From Acetobacter senegalensis (GTDB lineage Bacteria > Pseudomonadota > Alphaproteobacteria > Acetobacterales > Acetobacteraceae): a DNA stretch of 64,000 bases. The notes beneath the pieces are model-generated. The model searched no databases. It had not been told where the DNA came from and saw nothing but the letters and a program-made list of their open reading frames with translations. The stretch spans positions 54,631 through 118,630 of the forward strand of contig NZ_LHZU01000144.1 in the NCBI RefSeq assembly GCF_001580995.1. Reading direction: 5' to 3'. The first letter of the stretch is position 1, and the number at the start of each line of letters is the position of its first letter. Position numbers and translations under genes: made by a program. Positions 55,617-64,000 of the stretch are shown piece by piece.

Positions 55617-57665
55617 ATGCCGGTTTCCCCATTTCACGCCCTGTATCATCAGGGCTTTGCCCGTGTGGCGGCCTGCACCGTTCCTGTTTCTCTGGCAGAC
55701 CCGGCCACCAATGTGCAGCGTATTCTTGCCGCAGCCCAAACAGCATCGGAAGAAGGATGCGCTTTGTGCGTCTTCCCCGAACTTGGGCTGTCAGGATACG
55801 CCATTGATGATCTGCGCCAGCAGGAAACTCTGCTCAACGCTGTGGAAAAAGCGCTGACAGACCTTGCTGCAGCGTCAGCATCTCTCCTGCCCGTTCTGGT
55901 TGTGGGTGCTCCCCTTCGCCACAACAACACCCTGTATAATTGTGCCGTCATTCTGCATCGCGGCACCATTCTGGGGGTCGTGCCTAAAAGCTTTCTGCCA
56001 AACTATCGGGAGTTTTATGAAGCCCGGCATTTTACCCCGGGTGCAGGAGTCCGTGGGCAAAGCATCCTTCTTGATGGCAGGGCTGTGCCCTTCGGCGCGG
56101 ATCTGCTGTTTGATGCCACAGATCTACCCGGGTTCTGTCTGGGAGTGGAAATTTGCGAGGATATGTGGGTCCCCGTCCCGCCCGGCACGTTGGCAGCACT
56201 GGCGGGGGCTACGCTGCTCGCCAATCCCTCCGCCAGTGACATCACAGTCGGCAAGGCGGAGACACGCACACTTCTGTGCCAGTCCCAATCTGCGCGGTGC
56301 GTTGCGGCCTATATTTACGCCGCCGCAGGCGCTGGCGAATCCACAACCGATGTGGCGTGGGATGGCCAGATTTCCATCTTTGAAAATGGTGTCCTGCTTG
56401 CCGAGAGCGAACGCTTTCCCTCCACGGCTCAGACAGTCACGGCAGATATTGATCTCATGCTGTTACGGCAGGAACGCCTGCGCATGGGCTCCTTTGCGGC
56501 CAACGCGCAGGCCATGGCAGCCAACGCGCCAGACTGGCGGCGAATATCCTTCATACTCGCCCCACCACAGGCAGACCTGGGACTGCGCCGCCCACTTGCA
56601 CGTTTTCCGTTTGTGCCAAGTGATCCCGCGCGGTTGGCGCAGGACTGTTTTGAAGCCTTTACCATTCAGGTAACCGCCCTCAAGCAACGCCTGCGCGCCA
56701 GTGGCGCCAAAACCATGGTCATCGGCATTTCCGGGGGGCTGGATTCCACGCAGGCGCTGTTGGTGGCCGTGCGCGCCGCAGATGAACTCGGCTGGCCGCG
56801 TTCCGCCGTGCTGGGCTACACCATGCCCGGTTTTGGCACGACGGAAAAAACCCTCGCCAGTGCGCAGGCCCTTATGGCGGCTCTTGGCACAGGCAACGAG
56901 CTTCTGGATATCCGCCCCGCAGCTACCCTTATGCTCAAGGAGATCAAACATCCCTTTGCACAAGGCGAGCCCGTGCATGACATCACTTTTGAGAACGTGC
57001 AGGCAGGACTGCGCACGGATTTCCTGTTCCGGCTGGCCAATATGCATAATGGACTGGTGATTGGCACCGGCGATCTTTCGGAGCTTGCACTGGGCTGGTG
57101 CACTTATGGCGTAGGCGATCAGATGGCCCATTACAATGTGAATGCGGGCCTGCCAAAAACCCTTATCCAGCACATCATTCGCTGGGCCATCGCCTCGGGC
57201 CATTTCTCGGCTGATGTCACGCCCCTGCTCTCCACCATTCTGGCCACGGAAATCTCCCCGGAACTGGTGCCTGCGGGCGCGGATGGAAGCATCCAGAGCA
57301 CGGAAGACATTATTGGTCCCTACGCCCTGCATGATTTTACCCTGTTTTACGTGCTGCGCTACGGCTTCCCCCCTTCCCGCATCGCCTACATGGCGCAACA
57401 GGCATGGCAGAACGCCGATGCAGGCGCGTGGCCACCTGGCTTTCCGCAAGCCGAACGGAAGACGTATGATCTGCCCACCATCAAACATTGGCTGCGCGTT
57501 TTCCTGCGGCGATTTTTCGCCACCAGTCAGTTCAAGCGCTCCGCCATGCCCAACGGGCCGAAAATCATGGCTGGCGGCAGCCTTTCTCCCCGTGGAGACT
57601 GGCGCGCTCCGTCTGATGGCAATGCCACACTCTGGCTGACGGAACTGGAACAGAACGTTCCCTGA
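55617..57665 (+). CDS. nadE: Glutamine-dependent NAD+ synthetase NadE
   Basis: NadE makes NAD+ from deamido-NAD+, ATP and glutamine-derived ammonia. The 682-residue protein has an N-terminal nitrilase-type glutaminase domain with the Glu-Lys-Cys triad in [27 protein letters not shown] and GVEICEDMW, and a C-terminal synthetase domain from about 350 with the PP-loop [25 protein letters not shown] and [15 protein letters not shown] at 55617 has a perfect AGGAGG in front, so upstream in-frame starts (55572, 55584) are rejected. Length fits the long glutamine-using form. Confidence 0.95.
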   Translation: MPVSPFHALYHQGFARVAACTVPVSLADPATNVQRILAAAQTASEEGCALCVFPELGLSGYAIDDLRQQETLLNAVEKALTDLAAASASLLPVLVVGAPLRHNNTLYNCAVILHRGTILGVVPKSFLPNYREFYEARHFTPGAGVRGQSILLDGRAVPFGADLLFDATDLPGFCLGVEICEDMWVPVPPGTLAALAGATLLANPSASDITVGKAETRTLLCQSQSARCVAAYIYAAAGAGESTTDVAWDGQISIFENGVLLAESERFPSTAQTVTADIDLMLLRQERLRMGSFAANAQAMAANAPDWRRISFILAPPQADLGLRRPLARFPFVPSDPARLAQDCFEAFTIQVTALKQRLRASGAKTMVIGISGGLDSTQALLVAVRAADELGWPRSAVLGYTMPGFGTTEKTLASAQALMAALGTGNELLDIRPAATLMLKEIKHPFAQGEPVHDITFENVQAGLRTDFLFRLANMHNGLVIGTGDLSELALGWCTYGVGDQMAHYNVNAGLPKTLIQHIIRWAIASGHFSADVTPLLSTILATEISPELVPAGADGSIQSTEDIIGPYALHDFTLFYVLRYGFPPSRIAYMAQQAWQNADAGAWPPGFPQAERKTYDLPTIKHWLRVFLRRFFATSQFKRSAMPNGPKIMAGGSLSPRGDWRAPSDGNATLWLTELEQNVP

Positions 57666-57729
57666 GAGGTTCTGCCCCACCGCATGCATGATGGTATCTG
57701 CCGCACTCTTCGGCTATAGACTCCGCATC

Positions 57730-58326
57730 ATGAGCACTCCGCGCCAAGCCACCCTTCATCGCGTTACCAGCGAGACAGATATTGCCGTCACTCTTGATCT
57801 GGATGGATCAGGACAGGCAGACATTGATACCGGCATCGGTTTTTTTGACCATATGCTGACAGCGCTGGCCAAACATGGCCTGCTGGATCTGACGGTAAAA
57901 GTGCGGGGAGACCTGCATATTGATGGTCATCACACCGTAGAAGATACCGGGATAGCACTGGGCCAGGCATTGCGGCAGGCGCTGGGCGACAAACGGGGTG
58001 TGCGCCGCTTTGGCCACGCGCTTGTGCCGCTGGATGAAGCGCTGTGTGAAGCTGTGGTTGACCTTTCCGGCCGTCCCTATCTGGCATTTGACGCCACTTT
58101 TGACCGCGACCGCATTGGTGAACTGGATACCGAACTGGTGGAAGAATTTTTCCGCGCCTTTGCCATGTCCAGCATGATCACCCTGCATCTGACGGAAAAA
58201 GCAGGTAAAAATTGCCACCATATTGCAGAAGCCGCGTTCAAGGCTCTTGCCCGCGCCCTGCGCATGGCAGTTGAGATGGACCCTCGGGCGCAGGGGGCCA
58301 TTCCCTCAACCAAGGGAGTGCTGTAA
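57730..58326 (+). CDS. hisB: Imidazoleglycerol-phosphate dehydratase HisB
   Basis: HisB dehydrates imidazole glycerol phosphate in histidine synthesis. The 198-residue, monofunctional form (no phosphatase domain) has the duplicated metal-binding motifs [17 protein letters not shown] and [18 protein letters not shown], plus [16 protein letters not shown] at 57730 is the fitting start; the upstream start at 57688 adds 14 unusual residues. It is the first of the his genes here, with hisH 125 bases downstream. Confidence 0.96.
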   Translation: MSTPRQATLHRVTSETDIAVTLDLDGSGQADIDTGIGFFDHMLTALAKHGLLDLTVKVRGDLHIDGHHTVEDTGIALGQALRQALGDKRGVRRFGHALVPLDEALCEAVVDLSGRPYLAFDATFDRDRIGELDTELVEEFFRAFAMSSMITLHLTEKAGKNCHHIAEAAFKALARALRMAVEMDPRAQGAIPSTKGVL

Positions 58327-58451
58327 ACAGGGCCGGGTCTGGCGCCACGCCGTGGCTGCCTGCTCAGCCTGTTTCAGAATGATCCAGCGGGCGCTGCCCC
58401 TCCGGGGTATGCCAGCCCGTTTTCCAAACAGGACCATAAGTGCGAGGTCCC

Positions 58452-59114
58452 ATGACCCAGTCTCTCTCCATTGCCGTTATTGATTATGAAGGCGGCAATC
58501 TGGCTTCCGCAGCACGCGCAGCAGCACGCGCGGCCGAACTCTCTGGCATTGCGGCCACAGTCACCATTACCAATTCACCCTCCGCAGTGCTGGAGGCCGA
58601 CCGTATCGTCCTGCCCGGTCAGGGAGCCTTTGCGGATTGCGCGCAAGGGTTGGATACGCAGCCGGGCCTGAAGGATGCGCTGCTCACCGCCACACGCAAC
58701 GGCACGCCTTTTCTGGGTATCTGCGTGGGCATGCAGCTTATGGCCGAGCGCGGGCTGGAACACGGCGTCACCCCCGGCTTTGGTTGGATAAAGGGAGACA
58801 TTGCGCCCATGGAAGCCCCCGGCCTGCGGCTGCCACAGATGGGCTGGAATGAACTCAACCTCACCCAGCCCCACCCCTTGACGGAAGGACTGGGCACCGC
58901 TCCGCACGGTTATTTTGTGCATTCCTATGCCTTGCAAGGGGCTGCGCCGGAGACCTTGATCGCCACCACGGATTACGGAGGGGCCGTGCCCGCCTTTGTC
59001 TGCAACGGCAATGTGGCGGGCACGCAGTTCCATGTTGAAAAAAGCCAGACCGTCGGGCTGCGGATTCTGGCCAATTTTCTGGCTTGGCAGCCTGAAACAC
59101 GCTGGGCGGTCTGA
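58452..59114 (+). CDS. hisH: Imidazole glycerol phosphate synthase glutaminase subunit HisH
   Basis: HisH supplies ammonia from glutamine to HisF. The 220-residue class I glutamine amidotransferase has VIDYEGGNLAS, VLPGQGAFADC, the nucleophile Cys in FLGICVGMQLMAE, and the His-Glu pair in QFHVEKSQ near the end. ATG at 58452 has GAGG upstream. Its stop TGA overlaps the ATG of the GNAT-HisA gene. Confidence 0.95.
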   Translation: MTQSLSIAVIDYEGGNLASAARAAARAAELSGIAATVTITNSPSAVLEADRIVLPGQGAFADCAQGLDTQPGLKDALLTATRNGTPFLGICVGMQLMAERGLEHGVTPGFGWIKGDIAPMEAPGLRLPQMGWNELNLTQPHPLTEGLGTAPHGYFVHSYALQGAAPETLIATTDYGGAVPAFVCNGNVAGTQFHVEKSQTVGLRILANFLAWQPETRWAV

Positions 59115-60448
59115 TGTCTCGGAAAAAACCCGTTCAACGTATCCTTAAATTGGATGAAGATGATCTTCAGGCCCTGTGTGAAGCCGTAGATGCCGCCATT
59201 CTGGACGGTGGCGGTTTTGGCTGGATACAGCCGCAGGGGCGGCAGGTTCTGGCGCGCTATTTCAAAGGGCTGCTTCTGGTGCCCGAACGCATGCTGTTTG
59301 CCGTGCGGCTGGATGGCGTGATTGTCGGCTGTGCGCAACTGGTCCGCGCCGCCCGCAATAACGAGGCTCAGGCCATGTGCGTCACGCTGATGCACCTGTT
59401 TGTTGCGCCTTATGCCCGGAAGCAGGGGCTAGGCACCCTCCTGTTGCAGGAGGTGGAAAACGCCGCCCGCAGCATGGGCTACCGTGTGCTGAACGTGGAT
59501 GTGCCAGAAACCCAGACCGCCGCCATTGATCTGTTCCGCAAGGCGGGTTTTGAACAGTGGGGTACCCATCCACACTATGCCCGCATTGGCGATCAGACCG
59601 TATCTGGCCTGTTCTTTACCAAACTTCTTGATAACGCCCGTCCCGCAACAGCAGAAGCACCCCGCATGACCCAGGCAGACGTTGCTCCCGCCGAATACAC
59701 ATCCTCCTCTTCCCGCCCTTTGACGCTTTACCCCGCCATTGATCTGAAAGATGGCGCCTGCGTACGTCTGCGCCGGGGCGAGATGGAAGATGCCACCGTT
59801 TATTCAGATGATCCCGCAGCACAGGCCCGTGCCTGGTGTAATGCCGGGTTCAAGTGGCTGCATGCCGTTGATCTGAACGGCGCTTTTGCAGGGCAGTCCG
59901 CCAACGTGCCCGCCGTACGGGCCATTCTGGAAGCATCAACTGTCCCCATGCAGCTTGGCGGGGGACTGCGTGACATGAAGGCCATTGCCTCCTGGCTGGA
60001 AGCTGGCGTCACGCGCGTTATTCTTGGTTCGGTCGCTGTAAAAAATCCGGCGCTGGTGCGCGAAGCATGCCGCGCCTTTCCGGGCCGCATTGTGGCGGGC
60101 ATTGATGCCCGTTCCGGCCACGTCGCCACGGAAGGCTGGGCAGAAGTTTCAGACATGCAGGCCACGGAACTGGCGCTGCGCATGCAGGAAGCAGGCGTTG
60201 CCGCCATTATTTTCACGGAGATCAGCCGGGACGGCATGCTGGAAGGTCTTGATCTGGAACAGACGGTTGCTCTGGCCAATACGGTCACCATTCCGGTTAT
60301 CGCCAGCGGCGGTGTTGGCTCGATCGACCATCTGGCAGCCCTGCGCAAAGCCGCCGATCAGGCTCCCGGTATCGAGGGCGTGATTGTAGGCCGTGCTCTG
60401 TATGATGGCCGTGTTTCTCCCGCAGAAGCGCTCAAGGTTCTGGCCTGA
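59114..60448 (+). CDS. hisA: GNAT acetyltransferase-HisA fusion
   Basis: One 444-residue frame joins two domains. Residues about 1-172 are a GNAT-type N-acetyltransferase with the acetyl-CoA loop [17 protein letters not shown] (R102-G107) and the later [12 protein letters not shown]. Residues about 203-444 are HisA (ProFAR isomerase, fourth step of histidine synthesis), with the two catalytic Asp placed at 210 (YPAIDLKDG) and 331 (VAGIDARSG), and [19 protein letters not shown] and ASGGVGS for phosphate binding. A Ser/Ala-rich linker (about 173-202) joins them. An internal ATG at 59666 (residue 185) could make HisA alone, but its ribosome site is weak. The frame overlaps hisH and hisF stops/starts. 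Confidence 0.9.
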   Translation: MSRKKPVQRILKLDEDDLQALCEAVDAAILDGGGFGWIQPQGRQVLARYFKGLLLVPERMLFAVRLDGVIVGCAQLVRAARNNEAQAMCVTLMHLFVAPYARKQGLGTLLLQEVENAARSMGYRVLNVDVPETQTAAIDLFRKAGFEQWGTHPHYARIGDQTVSGLFFTKLLDNARPATAEAPRMTQADVAPAEYTSSSSRPLTLYPAIDLKDGACVRLRRGEMEDATVYSDDPAAQARAWCNAGFKWLHAVDLNGAFAGQSANVPAVRAILEASTVPMQLGGGLRDMKAIASWLEAGVTRVILGSVAVKNPALVREACRAFPGRIVAGIDARSGHVATEGWAEVSDMQATELALRMQEAGVAAIIFTEISRDGMLEGLDLEQTVALANTVTIPVIASGGVGSIDHLAALRKAADQAPGIEGVIVGRALYDGRVSPAEALKVLA

Positions 60449-61236
60449 TGCTCAAACTGCGCGTTATTCCCTGCCTGGATGTCAAAAACGGACGCGTTGT
60501 CAAAGGCGTCAATTTTGTCTCCCTGCGCGATGCGGGGGACCCGGTTGAACAGGCAGCACTGTATGATGCCGCTGGCGCTGACGAACTGACTTTTCTGGAC
60601 ATTACCGCCAGCCACGAAAACCGTGACACGATTCTGGACGTGGTCAGCCGCACTGCAGAGCGGATTTTCCTGCCGTTGACGGTAGGTGGCGGTGTGCGCG
60701 CCACAGAAGACATGCGCCGCCTGCTTCTGGCTGGTGCAGACAAATGCGCCATGAACTCCGCCGCAGTGTCCCGCCCCGAACTGATCAATGAAGCCGCCCG
60801 CAAGTTTGGCAGCCAATGCGTCGTTGTGGCCATTGACGCCCGGCAGTCCGCTCCTGGTAAATGGGAAGTTTATACCCATGGGGGCCGTACCCCCACCGGG
60901 CGTGACGCGATAGAGTGGTGCAAGGAAGTGGCTGAACGTGGGGCGGGAGAAATTCTGCTCACCTCCATGGACCGTGATGGCACACGCTCCGGGTTTGATC
61001 TTGACCTGCTGAAAGCCGCCACACAGGCCGTTCGTCTGCCAATTGTCGCTTCTGGCGGCGTTGGCGCGCTTGAACATTTTGTGGAAGGCGCTCAGGCTGG
61101 CGCCACGGGGCTTCTGGCTGCCAGCGTCTTCCATTTTGGCCAGTTTACGGTTTCTCAGGTTAAAACGGCGCTGGCTGAAGCCGGACTGCCGGTTCGTCCT
61201 TCTCCTTCACCCTTTCAGGCAAATCCAAGCGCATGA
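60448..61236 (+). CDS. hisF: Imidazole glycerol phosphate synthase cyclase subunit HisF
   Basis: HisF uses HisH-made ammonia to form imidazole glycerol phosphate and AICAR. The 262-residue TIM barrel has the catalytic Asp in [40 protein letters not shown] and the second Asp in [16 protein letters not shown], followed by [11 protein letters not shown]. It overlaps the GNAT-HisA stop (TGATG) and hisE (ATGA). Confidence 0.97.
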   Translation: MLKLRVIPCLDVKNGRVVKGVNFVSLRDAGDPVEQAALYDAAGADELTFLDITASHENRDTILDVVSRTAERIFLPLTVGGGVRATEDMRRLLLAGADKCAMNSAAVSRPELINEAARKFGSQCVVVAIDARQSAPGKWEVYTHGGRTPTGRDAIEWCKEVAERGAGEILLTSMDRDGTRSGFDLDLLKAATQAVRLPIVASGGVGALEHFVEGAQAGATGLLAASVFHFGQFTVSQVKTALAEAGLPVRPSPSPFQANPSA

Positions 61237-61742
61237 TCAAGAAAGCCAGCACCAAACCGGGCACAAAAGCTGCTCCCAAGGCAACGGGCAAAGGAGCCGC
61301 CAAGATGGCCGTCAAAAGTCAGTCCAAAAAAGCAGCCGCGGCAAAACAGCCGGAACACAAACCTGACATGCTACCGGCAGATCTTTTGAGCGAACCGGCA
61401 GACATGACCGTTCTGAACAGGCTGTATGATGTGGTTCTAAGCCGGAAAGGCACAGATCCCTCTGTAAGCCATTCCGCACGTCTGCTCTCCCGCGGCACAT
61501 ACAAGATTGCGCAGAAATTTGGTGAAGAAGCCGTTGAGTGTCTGATTGAAGCCGTAGCTGGCCGCAAGGATCTTCTGGTTGGCGAAAGTGCTGATGTTCT
61601 CTACCACCTTATTGTTCTATGGGTTGATGCTGGCGTCACCCCGGACGAGGTCTGGGCCGAACTGCGCCGCCGTGAAGGTGTGAGCGGAATTGCTGAAAAA
61701 GCAGCACGTCCTAAAGAAACTTTTGCAAAAAAGGGTAAATGA
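61233..61742 (+). CDS. hisE: Phosphoribosyl-ATP pyrophosphatase HisE with Lys/Ala-rich extension
   Basis: HisE hydrolyses phosphoribosyl-ATP in the second step of histidine synthesis. The catalytic domain begins near residue 58 ([14 protein letters not shown]) and contains [13 protein letters not shown] and [14 protein letters not shown], the acidic metal-binding helices. The 169-residue product carries an additional 55 residues rich in Lys, Ala and Thr, much like a histone tail. Internal ATGs at 61305 and 61404 would give shorter forms. It overlaps hisF and the HIT gene. Confidence 0.92.
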   Translation: MIKKASTKPGTKAAPKATGKGAAKMAVKSQSKKAAAAKQPEHKPDMLPADLLSEPADMTVLNRLYDVVLSRKGTDPSVSHSARLLSRGTYKIAQKFGEEAVECLIEAVAGRKDLLVGESADVLYHLIVLWVDAGVTPDEVWAELRRREGVSGIAEKAARPKETFAKKGK

Positions 61743-62116
61743 TGGCTGTCAACGGAACAGGTCCCTATAATTCGGACAACATTTTCGCCAAAATTCTGCG
61801 TGGAGACATTCCGTGCAAGAAGGTGTTTGAAAATGAATGGGTGCTGGCGTTTCACGATATCGCCCCCAAAGCGCCTGTGCATATCATCGTTATTCCAAAA
61901 CAGCCTTATGTTTCCTTTATTGATTTCAGCAAAAATGCCAGCACTGAAGAAATTGCGGCTGTCATGCGCTCCACGGGGCAGGTTGCGGCGGCCCTGAATC
62001 TGGAAGAAAGCGGATACCGCGTTATCACCAATGCAGGGCAGAATGCAGGGCAGGAAGTGCCGCATTTCCATCTGCATGTGCTGGGTGGCAAAGCGCTTCC
62101 GCCGTTTCCTGTCTGA
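61739..62116 (+). CDS. HIT family nucleotide-binding protein
   Basis: The 125-residue protein is of the HINT branch of the histidine triad family, which hydrolyses nucleoside phosphoramidates. It has [37 protein letters not shown] and the triad [10 protein letters not shown] at the end. The ATG overlaps the hisE stop, so it is the last gene of the overlapping his set; this placement after hisE is common in alphaproteobacteria. Confidence 0.94.
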   Translation: MMAVNGTGPYNSDNIFAKILRGDIPCKKVFENEWVLAFHDIAPKAPVHIIVIPKQPYVSFIDFSKNASTEEIAAVMRSTGQVAAALNLEESGYRVITNAGQNAGQEVPHFHLHVLGGKALPPFPV

Positions 62117-62154
62117 TTAACTGCTTTCTGTTCCTGAACCGGAGTTTCCTGATC

Positions 62155-62745
62155 ATGACCCCTATGGAAATGCTTCTTAGCCGCGCATCTACAGACCATC
62201 TGGCAGAACCTGCGCCTTCAGCAGCGCAGCTTTCCGAGATTCTGGCAGCGGCCATGCGGGCACCAGATCATGGTAAACTCCGCCCATGGCGCTACGTTGT
62301 GATTGAAGGAGATGCCAGACCGCTTATGGCGGAACGGATTGTCGCCAGCATGCAACGCATGGATGCCGAGGTTCCAGAAGCAAAAATTACTAAACGCCGT
62401 CAGCGGTTTTCAACCATGCCCATGATCCTTGCCTTGGGCATGCACCTCCGGCCTGATCACAAAATCCCACTTTGGGAACAGGAAATGGCCGTTGCCGCCG
62501 CTGCCATGAACGTCTTGAACGCCCTGCACGCCACCGGGTTCGGCGGTGTCTGGGTCTCCGGGGATGTGGTGGACGATCCCGTTCTTGCTGCGGAAATTGG
62601 GCTCCCTGCCCCCCATAAACTTGCCGGGTTCCTTTTTGTCGGCACGCCATCCGGCAAACCCGCTTCTCCCCGCCGGCCGGATCCGGCGGATTTTACAGCC
62701 TACTGGACCGGTGCTCCGGTTACCTTTGCGGCAGATAAGGACTGA
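62155..62745 (+). CDS. Nitroreductase family protein (YdjA-like)
   Basis: The 196-residue protein has the small nitroreductase fold that binds FMN: RASTDHLAEPAPSAAQLSEILAAAMRAPDHGKLRPWRYVVIEG at the start, and the middle segment ALHATGFGGVWVSGD. It most resembles the short YdjA subgroup, whose natural substrate is uncertain. It lies 38 bases after the HIT gene and 5 bases before the UbiM-like gene, so the last three may be one unit. Confidence 0.86.
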   Translation: MTPMEMLLSRASTDHLAEPAPSAAQLSEILAAAMRAPDHGKLRPWRYVVIEGDARPLMAERIVASMQRMDAEVPEAKITKRRQRFSTMPMILALGMHLRPDHKIPLWEQEMAVAAAAMNVLNALHATGFGGVWVSGDVVDDPVLAAEIGLPAPHKLAGFLFVGTPSGKPASPRRPDPADFTAYWTGAPVTFAADKD

Positions 62746-62750
62746 TCACC

Positions 62751-63953
62751 ATGCAGACCGCGGCACAGACAGACGTTGCCATTATAGGGGGAGGCCCTGT
62801 TGGGCTTGCCACAGCGCTTTCTCTTGAAAGTGCGGGGCTTTCTGTCACGGTTTTGGAACGTGCGCCAGCGGCTGTATGGGAAGAACCCTCCTTTGATGGC
62901 CGTGAAATTGCTCTTACGCATCATTCCGTCCGCATTTTGCAGGAAAACGGTGCCTGGGAGCATATTCCACAGTCCGCCATCTGCCCACTTCGGGAAGCGC
63001 GTGTGGAAACCGGAAAGTTTCGTCACCCGCTTACGTTTGATACGCATGGCCGTGGAGTCGATGCGCTCGGCTGGCTGGTCTCGAACAATCACATTCGCCG
63101 CGCGCTCTATGCCGCAGCCGCAGCCCGCCCCGGCATCACGCTGCTAGACGGGGTTACGGTTGAAACCGTACGGCAGAACCCTGCACAGGCCGTGGTGCAT
63201 CATTCCAAAGGCCAGCTTCAGGCACAACTGGTTGTCGGGGCAGATGGGCGTTTCTCCCCTACCCGTCGGCGTGCCGGAATCGGGGCCATTATTCATGATT
63301 TCAAACGCACCATGCTGGTCTGCCGCATGGCGCATGACTCGCCACACCATAACATTGCAACGCAGTGGTTTGATGAAGGCCAGACCGTCGCTCTCCTGCC
63401 GGTCAACGGCATGGCCTCCTCTCTGGTGCTGACCTTGCCCTCGGATGATATCAAACGCCTTCTGGAAGCACCGCGCGATGCCTTCAATGCAGAAATCATG
63501 GAGCGCATTGGTAATCGTCTGGGCGCAATGCGGCTTGTCAGCACCCGTCACGCCTACCCGCTGAAAGGGGTCTATGCGCATCGCTTCACAGCCCGCCGTC
63601 TAGCCCTTGTGGGGGATGCCGCTGTGGGGATGCACCCCATTACCGCCCATGGTTTCAATCTGGGCCTCCGCGGGCAGGAAATCCTCTCTCAGGAGGTCGC
63701 ACGGAACGTTTCCACAAATGGAGATGCCGGTCTGGCACAAGGCCTACGTCGTTTTGAACAGAAGCATCGCCTTGCCACAGCGCCCCTTTTTGCGGGCACA
63801 AACGGTATTGCCACCCTGTATACGCATGACGGCGTTCCTTTCCGTCAACTCCGTGAAACAGGTCTGCGCCTGGCAGATGCCTTCACCCCCTTCAAAAATG
63901 CCGTCACAACCCTCCTGATGGATCGTCACTCCGTTCCCCCCAAGGTATCCTGA
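62751..63953 (+). CDS. UbiH/UbiM-type FAD-dependent hydroxylase
   Basis: The 400-residue flavoprotein monooxygenase should hydroxylate the ubiquinone ring. It has the FAD motifs VAIIGGGPVGLATALSLESAGL near residue 9, VVGADGRFSPTRRRAGIGA in the middle and LVGDAAVGMHPITAHGFNLGLRGQEI near 285. The AVGMHPITAHG form of the last motif resembles UbiM, which covers several ring positions in some bacteria, more than UbiH or UbiF (GDAAHxxHPxAGQG); this is from memory. UbiK and COQ9-family genes elsewhere in the window fit the same pathway. Confidence 0.78.
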   Translation: MQTAAQTDVAIIGGGPVGLATALSLESAGLSVTVLERAPAAVWEEPSFDGREIALTHHSVRILQENGAWEHIPQSAICPLREARVETGKFRHPLTFDTHGRGVDALGWLVSNNHIRRALYAAAAARPGITLLDGVTVETVRQNPAQAVVHHSKGQLQAQLVVGADGRFSPTRRRAGIGAIIHDFKRTMLVCRMAHDSPHHNIATQWFDEGQTVALLPVNGMASSLVLTLPSDDIKRLLEAPRDAFNAEIMERIGNRLGAMRLVSTRHAYPLKGVYAHRFTARRLALVGDAAVGMHPITAHGFNLGLRGQEILSQEVARNVSTNGDAGLAQGLRRFEQKHRLATAPLFAGTNGIATLYTHDGVPFRQLRETGLRLADAFTPFKNAVTTLLMDRHSVPPKVS

Positions 63954-63960
63954 CGCCACG

Positions 63961-64000
63961 GGCTACAGGGCTACAGGGCTACAGGGCTACAGGGCTACAG
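63961..64000. repeat. Tandem octamer repeat GGCTACAG, at least five copies
   Basis: Five exact copies of GGCTACAG run head to tail up to the right edge, starting 8 bases after the UbiM-like stop codon. The array continues beyond the window, so its full length is unknown. Confidence 0.9.

Noticed and set aside
56463..57689. 408-codon minus-strand frame within nadE
   Set aside because: Antisense to the NAD synthetase domain with its intact PP-loop; no ribosome site or motif.

Overview
The window is chromosomal DNA from an alphaproteobacterium, almost certainly an acetic acid bacterium (Acetobacteraceae, most like Acetobacter). The evidence is gene order and family type: ruvC-ruvA-ruvB-ybgC-tolQRAB-pal-cpoB-tilS-ftsH-folP-glmM-thiD on one strand, a CtrA-type regulator, an alphaproteobacterial AddB, COQ9 and UbiK-type ubiquinone factors, an ScfR-type regulator beside prpDCB, and RTX-like surface protein genes. 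No transposase, integrase, CRISPR array or rRNA was recognised. Two tRNA genes are present (Gln-TTG, Gly-GCC).

Layout. 1-22.6 kb is housekeeping, nearly all on the minus strand: addB (cut by the left edge), tsaE, thiD, glmM, folP, ftsH, tilS, the Tol-Pal envelope system, ruvABC, yebC and secA. A single plus-strand gene for a CtrA-like response regulator interrupts it at 3.2 kb. 22.9-34.5 kb holds a parvulin foldase, argJ, an RDD membrane protein, a large MscS channel overlapping a 2-oxoglutarate dioxygenase, small envelope proteins, a CbpA-type DnaJ with a coupled 56-residue ORF, and ubiK, a YbjN-family gene, proC and a COQ9-family gene. 34.6-39.2 kb, just after tRNA-Gln, is visibly more AT-rich and carries two large polytopic membrane proteins (DUF2142 and YfhO-like). 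39.2-45.8 kb is the 2-methylcitrate (propionate) module: scfR diverging from prpD-prpC-prpB, then an MFS transporter. 46-55 kb is a surface module: HU, a rhamnan-synthesis-F-like protein, an RTX-like secreted repeat protein and two very large multidomain glycosyltransferases facing away from each other. 55.3-64 kb has tRNA-Gly, nadE, a tightly overlapping histidine operon (hisB, hisH, a GNAT-HisA fusion, hisF, hisE, HIT), a nitroreductase, a UbiM/UbiH-type hydroxylase and an octamer tandem repeat at the right edge.

How it works together. Tol-Pal, SecA, FtsH and the parvulin maintain the envelope. GlmM feeds amino-sugar precursor supply. The prp genes detoxify propionyl-CoA under ScfR. UbiK, COQ9 and the UbiM-like enzyme all concern ubiquinone. 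The RTX protein with its neighbouring glycosyltransferases looks like a cell-surface glycoconjugate system.

The most striking signals are a CtrA-like regulator whose phosphoacceptor position 51 is naturally Glu, an acetyltransferase-HisA fusion inside the his operon, a Tat-like signal on TolB, TTTGCAA-type half-sites in front of scfR, the MscS-dioxygenase gene overlap, and the RTX/glycosyltransferase module. All assignments come from reading the sequence and recalling family features; no database search was run.
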